From Candidatus Krumholzibacteriia bacterium (GTDB lineage: Bacteria; Krumholzibacteriota; Krumholzibacteria; WVZY01; JAKEHA01): DNA of 23,014 nucleotides. Below the pieces are notes generated by a model. It did no database searches. It was not told where the DNA came from and was given only the letters and a program-made list of their open reading frames with translations. The stretch covers positions 1 to 23,014 of the forward strand of contig JAOTVO010000004.1 in NCBI GenBank assembly GCA_029863355.1, in the 5' to 3' direction. A program made the position numbers and the translations under genes. Numbering within the stretch: the first letter of the stretch is position 1; each line of letters starts with the position of its first letter. Below are positions 1-5,785 of this stretch, one piece after another.

Positions 1-2
1 GC

Positions 3-35
3 TGGGGCCGGGTGAAGGCGCTCTACGCGGACTAG
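3..35 (+). CDS. 3' end of an unidentified upstream gene (partial)
   Basis: Reading from base 3 gives ten sense codons (WGRVKALYAD) and a TAG stop, with coding-like GC-rich third positions. It sits 38 bp before the DNA glycosylase start on the same strand. Too little is visible to name a family, and it could be a chance open stretch. Confidence 0.2.
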   Translation, partial: WGRVKALYAD

Positions 36-73
36 CCGGTCGCGTCCCCCGCCGGGTAGAATCGACCCCGTCG

Positions 74-727
74 ATGGCCTGGCTCGATCCCCGCAATGCA
101 GCCACACCGCCCGGACTCGCCCGCCGGATCCGCGCCGCGGTGCGCCACGTGGGCGCGCGCGATCCCGTCGTGGCGGACCTCATCGCGCGTTTCGGCGTCT
201 ACGACTTGCAGACGACGCGCAACCACTTCCAGGTGATGCTGGAGACGGTGATCTCGCAGCAGCTCAGCACCCGCGCGGCCGCTTCCATCTACCGGCGCCT
301 CGCGGACGCGCTCTGCGGCGGCCGCACGCCGCGGCCGCGCGACGTGCTCGGCGCCGGCGACGGCGTCCTGCGGCGGGCGGGCCTGTCCCGCGCGAAGGTG
401 CGCTACGTGCGCAGCGTCGCCGAGGCGTTCGCGTCGGGTCGCGCGCGACCGTCCGCGCTCGCGCGCGCGAGCGACGGGGAGGTGATGCGGCGTCTCACGG
501 CCATCGACGGGGTGGGGGAATGGTCCGCGCACATGTTCCTCATCTTCGCCCTCGCCCGGCTGGACGTGTTCCCCGCGGGGGACCTGGGGCTGCGCAAGGC
601 CATGGCCGCGCAGTACGGTCTGCGGGGAAGACCGAGCGCGGCGCGCCTGGCGCGCATCGCCCAGCGGTGGAGACCCTACCGTACCGTGGGCACCCTCTAT
701 CTGTGGCAGAGCTACGACGGGGTTTGA
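74..727 (+). CDS. AlkA-like DNA-3-methyladenine glycosylase (HhH-GPD family)
   Basis: This 217-residue protein belongs to the HhH-GPD base-excision repair superfamily. These enzymes flip alkylated bases out of DNA and cleave the N-glycosidic bond in the cytoplasm. Residues 58-69 (TVISQQLSTRAA) match the conserved helix of AlkA-type enzymes. The helix-hairpin-helix is at about 141-151 (LTAIDGVGEWS), and the following segment holds the expected catalytic Asp at residue 170 (PAGDLGLRKA). The C-terminal WRPYRTVGTLYLW is typical of the family. The protein lacks the N-terminal beta domain of E. coli AlkA, as shorter bacterial and yeast Mag1-like members do. No convincing Shine-Dalgarno precedes the ATG, so the start is less sure than the identity. 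A TAGAAT hexamer at 57-62 could be a -10 box but has no -35 partner. The DASS transporter follows after 26 bp and may be co-transcribed. Confidence 0.9.
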   Translation: MAWLDPRNAATPPGLARRIRAAVRHVGARDPVVADLIARFGVYDLQTTRNHFQVMLETVISQQLSTRAAASIYRRLADALCGGRTPRPRDVLGAGDGVLRRAGLSRAKVRYVRSVAEAFASGRARPSALARASDGEVMRRLTAIDGVGEWSAHMFLIFALARLDVFPAGDLGLRKAMAAQYGLRGRPSAARLARIAQRWRPYRTVGTLYLWQSYDGV

Positions 728-753
728 GCGACACAGGGGAGCCCGCGTTTGCT

Positions 754-2301
754 ATGCTGCCCAGGATGCAAGGCGCCCCCCGGAGGATCGCCACGCGGGC
801 GCGCAAGGCGTTCATCGTCGCCGGCCCCGTCCTGTTCCTCGCCGTGCTGCTCGGGCCCGAGCTGGACCCCGCTCGGCCCGCGGTGGGGCGGACCGCCGCC
901 GTGGCCGTCCTCATGGCGTTCTACTGGCTCACCGACGCCATCCCCCTGGCCGCGACGGCTCTCCTTCCCGTCGTCCTCTTTCCGTTCCTCGGCGTGCTCG
1001 AGGCGAACGAGACTGCCTCTTTCTACGTCAATGACGTGATCTTCCTCTTCATCGGCGGTTTCCTGCTGGCCGGAGCGATGGAGCGGTGGCAGCTGCACCG
1101 GCGCATCGCACTGCGCATCGTCCTGGCCGTGGGGCGGGATCCGTCGCGCCTGCTCCTCGGGTTCATGGCGGCCAGCTGGTTCCTGTCGGGCTGGATCTCC
1201 AACACGGCGACCGCCCTCATGATGCTGCCCATCGTCATGGCGCTCGCCGTCGAGTTCGAGCGCAAAGGCGGCGCCTCGGCGCGCGCGTTCACCGTGGCCC
1301 TCCTGCTCGGGATCGCCTACGCCTGCTCGATCGGCGGCATGGCCACGCTCATCGGCACGCCGCCCAACCTAGCGCTGGCGCGCATCTATACCCTGAGCTT
1401 TCCCCGGGCCCCGGAGATCACTTTTCTGGGCTGGATGAAGTTCGCGCTGCCCCTCTCCATCGTGCTGTTCGCCGTCGTCTATGCCTACCTCCGCCTCGTG
1501 ATCGTGCGCCGGCAGACGTTCGCCTTCGACCACGAGCTGCTCGACGCCGAGTATCGCGCGCTGGGGCCGATGGCGTGGGAGGAGAAGGTCGTGCTGTGGG
1601 TGTTCGCGACGTTCGTCGCCCTCATCGTGACGCGCGCTGACGTGGACCTGGGCGGGTCGGTGATCCGCGGCTGGGCATCGCGGCTGGGCGTCGCCGGCTT
1701 CGTGCGCGACGGGACCGTGTCCGTGGGCGTGGCGGCGATCCTCTTTCTCATTCCGGCGCGCACCGAGCGCCGCTTCCTCCTCGGCGCGGGCGCGGTGGGG
1801 AAGCTCCCGTGGGACATCGTCATTCTCTTCGGCGGCGGCTTCGCGCTGGCGCAGGCCTTCACCGCGTCGGGGCTCTCAGAGTTCCTCGGCGGCCGGCTCG
1901 TCGCGCTACGCGGCGTCCACCCCTTGCTCCTGCTGCTGGCCGTGTGCACCATGATCACCTTCCTCACCGAGCTGACCTCCAACACGGCCACCACGCAGGT
2001 CGTGCTCCCCATCATCGCCTCGCTGTGCGTGGTGCTCGACCTGCACCCCCTCTTCCTCATGGTGCCCGCCACCATCAGCGCCTCGTGCGCCTTCATGCTC
2101 CCCGTGGCCACCCCGCCCAACGCCATCGTCTTCGGCGCCCACCGCCTGCGCGTCGCCGACATGGCGCGGGCCGGCCTGGCCCTGAACCTCCTCGCCGTCC
2201 TGACCGTGGCGCTGGTCATGTACCTCGTCGGGCGCGCCGCCTTTGGCATCGATCTTGATTCAGCGCCGGCCTGGCTGCATGTTTCCGGTATTCCGGGGTA
2301 G
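754..2301 (+). CDS. SLC13/DASS-family sodium:dicarboxylate or sulfate symporter
   Basis: This 515-residue, very hydrophobic inner-membrane protein belongs to the divalent anion:Na+ symporter (DASS/SLC13) family. Both family signature repeats are present. SNTATALMMLPI begins at residue 149 and SNTATTQVVLPI at residue 409. Each is followed by a TPPN loop (GTPPN at 201-205, ATPPN at 453-456), which in the family helps bind sodium and the carboxylate or sulfate substrate. About 12-14 membrane segments are expected. The open frame extends far upstream, but that part overlaps the glycosylase gene, so I place the start at ATG 754. ATG 766 is also possible. The frame ends at TAG 2299-2301, inside the acceptor stem of a truncated tRNA-Asn, so its last 19 codons lie in a direct repeat. 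The substrate cannot be told from the sequence. Confidence 0.9.
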   Translation: MLPRMQGAPRRIATRARKAFIVAGPVLFLAVLLGPELDPARPAVGRTAAVAVLMAFYWLTDAIPLAATALLPVVLFPFLGVLEANETASFYVNDVIFLFIGGFLLAGAMERWQLHRRIALRIVLAVGRDPSRLLLGFMAASWFLSGWISNTATALMMLPIVMALAVEFERKGGASARAFTVALLLGIAYACSIGGMATLIGTPPNLALARIYTLSFPRAPEITFLGWMKFALPLSIVLFAVVYAYLRLVIVRRQTFAFDHELLDAEYRALGPMAWEEKVVLWVFATFVALIVTRADVDLGGSVIRGWASRLGVAGFVRDGTVSVGVAAILFLIPARTERRFLLGAGAVGKLPWDIVILFGGGFALAQAFTASGLSEFLGGRLVALRGVHPLLLLLAVCTMITFLTELTSNTATTQVVLPIIASLCVVLDLHPLFLMVPATISASCAFMLPVATPPNAIVFGAHRLRVADMARAGLALNLLAVLTVALVMYLVGRAAFGIDLDSAPAWLHVSGIPG

Positions 2302-2327
2302 TTGAGTCGGCACAACGCCACGCTGTT
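2241..2327 (+). repeat. Left copy of 87-bp direct repeat (attL-like)
   Basis: These 87 bp match 3584-3670 at 85 positions, differing only at 2260 (T/C) and 2265 (G/A). The copy covers the last 19 codons of the DASS transporter and tRNA-Asn nucleotides 1-36. Identity stops abruptly after the third anticodon base. Upstream, weaker identity continues for roughly another 9-10 bp into the transporter. Confidence 0.93.
2292..2327 (+). pseudogene. Orphan 5' half of tRNA-Asn(GTT)
   Basis: This segment is identical to positions 1-36 of the intact tRNA-Asn at 3635. It has the 5' acceptor strand TCCGGGG, the D arm, and the 5' side of the anticodon arm up to GTT. The 3' half is absent: the next bases (GGTGCCCTC) cannot pair with the anticodon or acceptor strands. 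It looks like the leftover of an integration or duplication event. The same promoter-like boxes that precede the intact tRNA also precede this fragment (TTGATT at 2255-2260 and CATGTT at 2278-2283). Confidence 0.88.
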
Positions 2328-2339
2328 GGTGCCCTCAAG

Positions 2340-2382
2340 AAAAAAACAGAAGAGCTCCCGAAGTGGTGTCGGGAGCTCTTCT
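2340..2382 (-). terminator. Rho-independent terminator of the cytochrome gene
   Basis: A perfect 14-bp stem (2348-2361 with 2369-2382) encloses a 7-nt loop. On the minus strand it is followed by a run of seven T (plus-strand A-run at 2340-2346). It lies about 20 bp past the stop of the minus-strand cytochrome gene. In the plus direction there is no comparable T-run. Confidence 0.9.
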
Positions 2383-2404
2383 CTTCTGTCCAACGGGCGG
2401 CTGG

Positions 2405-3286
2405 CTACGGTAGATCGGGGTAATTGGTCGAATTCGCCAGGGCCTTGTACAAGTCCTGCAAGTCCGACGTCGAGGTGACCAGACCTGGAGCCATATCGGG
2501 GTCTTCTCCGAACTTCGCCTTGAACCAGCCTTCGTTTGGCTTCTCACGGATAAACTGGCCGAGGCTTCTACCACCGAGATTGATGCTCGTTCCGTCGGTG
2601 CCGTGGCAAGCAGCGCACGTGGCGGTGAAGATCGCCTGCCCGTTCGTCTCGTCCCCCATAGCGCCGACGTTGGAGTAGGTCACCGTCGGCGCGACCACAA
2701 CCGGTGGGTCTTGCGTGTAATCCACGTACATCGCCGGACCGGAGACCTCGATGTCGTATAGCAGGTTCGGATTGACCCACTCTTCACGCATGAATTTCAC
2801 GATGTTCCACACCTGACCATCGGTCAATTCTTGCGAGAAATCCGGGTGTGTGTTGTCCGAAGCATCGATCCCGCGAGCGCCGACGTGCCGTACGAGGTTG
2901 AAAAGCTCCGTGTAGCTCTCCGACGCCGCGGTGCTCCGAAGGTTGACCGAAGAGACGTCGGGACGAGTGGGTGTGAGTGTGCTCTGTCCGGTGCGGTTCG
3001 CATACGATCCCGCATTACCCAGACCGTCCCACGCGTGACACGCTTTGCAGCGGTAGAAGTCGGCCCCAGCAGTCGTAGTCGGTTGAGTCCCGCTTCCACC
3101 GGCCCCCGCCGTCCACCACTTGGCGTAAGCCGCGCCTCCCGCGACGGCGTCGGCATTCACATACTCAGCGGGCGGCGGACCTGGCCAATCGGTACCAGCC
3201 TTTCCCCCTGGCCCCTGTGGTCCGACATCTCCCTCACAACCGGCGAGAATGAACAGACCAATGATTGGGAGCAGCACTATCCGCAT
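2405..3286 (-). CDS. Diheme cytochrome c lipoprotein with collagen-like linker
   Basis: This 293-residue protein starts with a lipoprotein signal (LFILAGC, lipid-carrying Cys17), so it should be anchored in the membrane facing the periplasm or outside. Right after the anchor come five Gly-X-Y triplets (residues 19-33), which would form a short rigid tether. Two heme-c motifs are present: CKACH at 80-84 and CAACH at 224-228. Met265 (DPDMAPGL) is a plausible sixth ligand for heme 2, and Met166 (KFMREEW) for heme 1. The architecture is two c-type domains joined by a beta-rich stretch, which suggests an electron-transfer protein; the partner is unknown. An AGGAGG sequence sits 6 nt before the ATG. 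The gene is alone in the tRNA-Asn cassette, and by eye is less GC-rich than most of the window, suggesting acquisition. Confidence 0.88.
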   Translation of the reverse strand: MRIVLLPIIGLFILAGCEGDVGPQGPGGKAGTDWPGPPPAEYVNADAVAGGAAYAKWWTAGAGGSGTQPTTTAGADFYRCKACHAWDGLGNAGSYANRTGQSTLTPTRPDVSSVNLRSTAASESYTELFNLVRHVGARGIDASDNTHPDFSQELTDGQVWNIVKFMREEWVNPNLLYDIEVSGPAMYVDYTQDPPVVVAPTVTYSNVGAMGDETNGQAIFTATCAACHGTDGTSINLGGRSLGQFIREKPNEGWFKAKFGEDPDMAPGLVTSTSDLQDLYKALANSTNYPDLP

Positions 3287-3381
3287 CCGGATCCTCCTCT
3301 CGTTGCGATTCGACCCCGGCGGCTACCGACAGAGGGTGCACGAGCATGAACGCGGTGCATGACACATCGGCGACCCCCGAC

Positions 3382-3411
3382 ATTCTTCGTTGCATGTTAC
3401 GTTAACATCAA
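3382..3411 (-). promoter_or_regulatory. Candidate promoter with embedded inverted repeat
   Basis: On the minus strand, TTGATG (3411-3406) and AAGAAT (3387-3382) are 18 bp apart, each matching the sigma70 consensus at 4 of 6 bases. The spacer holds an inverted repeat with 6-bp arms (ATGTTA, 3-nt gap, TAACAT at 3394-3408), where a regulator could bind. It lies about 95 bp upstream of the cytochrome start. The rest of 3287-3583 shows no gene I can support. Confidence 0.3.
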
Positions 3412-3583
3412 GCCCGGTCGACGCTCAACGTAGATTCGGATCATTGAAGAAGAAATGTCGAGCCAAGTCAGGCGGGTGCACCTCGAACGGCGACGCTGGT
3501 GAATGCTTTCACAAGACGGTTAATCTTCTCGTTGCTTCACAGCCTAGTTAGGGATCGCTAAGACGGTACGGCTAGCGCGCGGG

Positions 3584-3670
3584 CTTTGGCATCGATCTTG
3601 ATCCAGCACCGGCCTGGCTGCATGTTTCCGGTATTCCGGGGTAGTTGAGTCGGCACAACGCCACGCTGTT
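3584..3670 (+). repeat. Right copy of 87-bp direct repeat (attR-like)
   Basis: This is the second copy of the repeat at 2241-2327. Read as protein it ends FGIDLDPAPAWLHVSGIPG plus TAG. The transporter C-terminus is the same except for Ser in place of the first Pro. An in-frame TAG at 3573-3575 shows that no longer transporter fragment is present. Unlike the left copy, it runs on into a complete tRNA. Confidence 0.93.
3598..3626 (+). promoter_or_regulatory. Candidate tRNA-Asn promoter inside the repeat
   Basis: TTGATC (3598-3603) and CATGTT (3621-3626) are separated by exactly 17 bp, with the -10-like box ending 8 nt before the tRNA 5' end. The -10 match is poor (3 of 6), so this is tentative. 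Its placement is what a tRNA promoter needs. The same boxes occur in the left repeat, within the last codons of the transporter. Confidence 0.3.
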
Positions 3671-3710
3671 AACGTGGATATCGCAGGTTCGAATCCTGCC
3701 CCCGGAGCCA
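3635..3710 (+). tRNA. tRNA-Asn (anticodon GTT)
   Basis: This is a complete 76-nt cloverleaf. The acceptor stem TCCGGGG (3635-3641) pairs with CCCCGGA (3700-3706). The D stem is GTTG/CAAC, the anticodon stem CCACG/CGTGG encloses CTGTTAA with anticodon 3668-3670, and the T stem GCAGG/CCTGC encloses TTCGAAT. The discriminator base is G and CCA is encoded (3708-3710). Its first 36 nt lie in the right repeat. Confidence 0.97.
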
Positions 3711-3722
3711 TTGCCGAGCGGG

Positions 3723-3748
3723 GCCCTTCCGCGTCGCGGCGGAAGGGC
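3723..3748 (+). terminator. Stem-loop after tRNA-Asn
   Basis: A perfect 10-bp GC-rich stem (3723-3732 with 3739-3748) with a 6-nt loop begins 13 nt after the tRNA CCA. No T-run follows, so it may be a terminator of the weak type or a 3'-processing boundary. No gene is evident from here to the pilin start at 3885. Confidence 0.5.
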
Positions 3749-3884
3749 TCACTCGTTCGACCCCCAAGCCGGCCTAACAGTCAGCCGTCGCAACAGCAGC
3801 GGACAAAGTGGTTCGGTGCAGTTCTTGCAACCATTTCCCTCGGGAAGTCCCGGCGCCTCCGCGACCGTGATGAGGAACGACGAG

Positions 3885-4481
3885 ATGCAAAAGCCTGTAC
3901 CATTCCCGGCAGATCCCCAGGGTTTCAGTGTGTCGCCATCCAACAAGTGCCCCTCGCGTTCCGGCACGGGTTTTACCCTGCTGGAGCTCATGATCGCGAT
4001 TATGATCGTTGGGACGTTGGTTCTCATCGGGATTCACTCCACGAAGCGTCCCCGGGAGGAAGCTCTACTCGCGTCGTGCATCTCATTCCACGTCGCGCTC
4101 CAGCAGTCACTCTACTCGGAATATGCCCTGAACGGGGAATACCCCAATTCGCTCAATGATATCCTCGCCTACTTCGGGCAGTTCGAAACGAATGATTTCG
4201 CTCTGAGCGCCGAATTCTCCTACGGGGGCGGAGAGGATGACAACAAGGGGCATGGCAACGACTGGGACGACAGTGACAGCGACAATCGGGGGAAGAAGAA
4301 GAATCTCAACGATCAGGAAGCCGGCTATTACCTCCGTTGCAACCACAACCACTCTTTCCTCGGGGTCCTGTTCGTGGATAGCGGCGCCTTCCTGCCTCCC
4401 AAGGCGATATACAACGAGGACGACGCTCGCGGCGACGTACAACCTGGTGGAGGAAACGGTGGGGGAGGCGGGAAGAAATAG
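3885..4481 (+). CDS. Type IV pilin-like / pseudopilin protein
   Basis: This is a 198-residue protein with a class III signal. Its charged, Pro-rich leader of 29 residues ends in Gly29, followed by FTLLELMIAIMIVGTL with Glu at position +5 of the mature protein, as prepilin peptidase and pilin assembly require. The hydrophobic helix is about 30-51. The mature part is soluble, with Cys65 and Cys142, a very acidic Asp/Asn/Gly stretch (about 107-137) and a Gly-rich KK tail. I chose ATG 3885 because GAGGA lies 8 nt before it; ATG 3870 is in frame. The leader is longer than that of classical pilins. No other pilus gene (ATPase, platform protein, peptidase) is in the window, so it is an orphan subunit. 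It converges on the HAMP gene with 20 bp between the stops. Confidence 0.8.
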   Translation: MQKPVPFPADPQGFSVSPSNKCPSRSGTGFTLLELMIAIMIVGTLVLIGIHSTKRPREEALLASCISFHVALQQSLYSEYALNGEYPNSLNDILAYFGQFETNDFALSAEFSYGGGEDDNKGHGNDWDDSDSDNRGKKKNLNDQEAGYYLRCNHNHSFLGVLFVDSGAFLPPKAIYNEDDARGDVQPGGGNGGGGGKK

Positions 4482-4501
4482 CGTCGGGAACGCCGGACTG
4501 C

Positions 4502-5143
4502 TCAGACACTGAGTGAAGGTTCCCGGGTGCGAGTCGACTCTTCTCTCTCCTCTTCTTCGCCGGCCATCTTGAATTCGGACAGGGTGACCTTCCACGCGTC
4601 GATTTCAACACGCAGAGCGTCCAGCTTCTTCATCGTGTCTTCGGGGGCGCCGGGCATCGCGTCGTTCAGCCGCGTCAAAGCCGCATCAGCCCTCCGGTGG
4701 GCCTTCTTGATGTCACCGATTCTCCGGTTCAGCGAGGTCAAGAGCGCGTTGATGGCCTCGGCTTCCCGCACCAGATAGTCCTTCTTACGTATGGACAGGC
4801 CGTGGCTCAGATGACCCTCCGCGGCCTCTCTGAGCGCACGTCGCATTCGGGCCAGAGGGCCCGCGAGCCGGTGGGAGACGATGGCGGAACTGACGATGAG
4901 AAGTCCGAAGACGAGCCACAGCAGCGGCATCAGTCGGACAGTCTGCGCGTGGAACTGATTGCTCAGCTCCATTCTCTGGAGCGCGGACAGACTGGTATCA
5001 TCCAGCCTCATCAGGAGGGGCAGGTACAACGCCCCGAATATGACCGCGATGAATGCCGCAAAGTGAGCGAGGTGAATGAGCATGATCCGGTACTGGAACC
5101 GGTCGATAAACAGCTTCCGTCTCAGGCTTTTCGGCTTTGGCAA
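4502..5143 (-). CDS. Two-TM membrane protein with HAMP domain and no output domain
   Basis: This 213-residue inner-membrane protein has a basic N-terminus, TM1 at about 24-46, a short periplasmic segment (about 47-70) and TM2 at about 72-90. A HAMP linker follows directly (about 91-145, starting HRLAGPLARMRRAL). Then comes a predicted coiled coil rich in charged residues and an acidic, low-complexity tail. HAMP domains normally pass signals to kinase, cyclase or methyl-accepting modules, but none is attached here. The protein may be a stand-alone adaptor or coupler. The start is TTG at 5143, preceded by GAGGGG four bases away. The gene converges on the pilin-like gene, and the pairing may be functional. 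I do not recognise a named family beyond HAMP. I see no clear promoter in the upstream 200 bp. Confidence 0.75.
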   Translation of the reverse strand: MPKPKSLRRKLFIDRFQYRIMLIHLAHFAAFIAVIFGALYLPLLMRLDDTSLSALQRMELSNQFHAQTVRLMPLLWLVFGLLIVSSAIVSHRLAGPLARMRRALREAAEGHLSHGLSIRKKDYLVREAEAINALLTSLNRRIGDIKKAHRRADAALTRLNDAMPGAPEDTMKKLDALRVEIDAWKVTLSEFKMAGEEEEREESTRTREPSLSV

Positions 5144-5353
5144 TGGTCCCCTCGCTTGTCTGGCCTTGGCGATCCGCTAGCCGGATGCCGTACCTAACCC
5201 GCCATGGGTTGCAAGTTTCAGGCCAACCGGCATCGAGGACTTAGCCCGGTAGGCGCCGGGCGGTAGCCGGGTGATCCGCTCGGACAGGCGTCTGAAGAAC
5301 ACCCCGACCCGCGGGACCCACACTGTCTGCTCAGGGCGAGTGGCCGTGGTCTG

Positions 5354-5668
5354 ATGCTCATTCGCACGTTCATGGACCAAGTGACCTACAACGAGGTTGG
5401 CAACGAGGTCGCGATGGCCAAGCGGCGCGTACGCGAGACAAAGGGGTTGTGGGCGGACGCTCGCGGCGACGGAGGGGGCTTCATGGGCGGGATCAAGACC
5501 ATGGTCAACGAGCGCGTGGGCTTCCGCTTCCAGAGCCGTCTCATGACGACCTACTTCCAGGGAGACAGCGGTTCCTTCTGCAGCAATACGGGCGTGTGTT
5601 TCACCGTCCTGGGCGCCACGCTCATGAATCAGATCGACCTCACGGCGGGCGTGATTCTCACCTTCTAG
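5354..5668 (+). pseudogene. 3' remnant of an outer-membrane beta-barrel gene
   Basis: Only the last part of the frame looks like protein. GGFMGGIK, then NERVGFRFQSRL, then a two-cysteine loop (FCSNTGVCF) and a final strand ending AGVILTF are the last strands of a bacterial outer-membrane barrel with terminal Phe. The first 30 or so codons do not resemble a signal peptide or barrel, and upstream the frame is closed by TAG at 5264-5266. A complete barrel of this type would need another 80-150 residues. I therefore call it a truncated gene left by deletion or insertion. A shorter relative of its final strands occurs at 7139-7249 on the other strand. Confidence 0.6.
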
Positions 5669-5688
5669 GAAACCGCAGAAAGACGAGG

Positions 5689-5712
5689 GGCGCGAGATCG
5701 ATCTCCCGCGCC
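5689..5712. repeat. Inverted repeat between convergent genes
   Basis: GGCGCG at 5689-5694 pairs with CGCGCC at 5707-5712, and the inner palindrome GAGATCGATCTC extends the pairing with a GG bulge. It lies between the plus-strand barrel remnant and the minus-strand Omp85 gene and could stop transcription from either side, although no T-run follows on either strand. Confidence 0.3.
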
Positions 5713-5785
5713 TCCTTGATGAGCGCCACGCGCATGTCGCCGATGCCAGCTCGCTCGGTCTCGTAATCGCGGTAGAGCGGTGACG

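Larger units (their letters stand above)
2328..3670. mobile_element. Candidate tRNA-Asn-targeted cassette carrying one cytochrome gene
   Basis: The segment between the left repeat junction and the right repeat junction is 1343 bp if one repeat copy is counted. It contains a single minus-strand cytochrome c gene, its terminator and about 300 bp of upstream DNA. Direct repeats in a tRNA gene plus lower GC than the flanks are the usual marks of site-specific integration. No recombinase, relaxase or transposase is encoded, so it would have to move in trans or be the remnant of a larger island. A local duplication is the main alternative. Confidence 0.55.

Noticed and set aside
2328..3583. Search for an integrase or transposase inside or beside the tRNA-Asn cassette
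   Set aside because: No frame in 2328-5700 shows tyrosine or serine recombinase or DDE motifs, so the mobile-element call rests on repeats and context alone.
5177..5380. Minus-strand open frame of 67 codons upstream of the HAMP gene
   Set aside because: It contains RLPPGAYRAK and similar stretches, but I recognise no family and see no start signal; probably chance.
5658..5783. Minus-strand reading SPLYRDYETERAGIGDMRVA and beyond, ending at 5658
   Set aside because: It looks protein-like and follows the Omp85 stop, but it has no ribosome site, overlaps the barrel remnant on the other strand and matches nothing I recognise.
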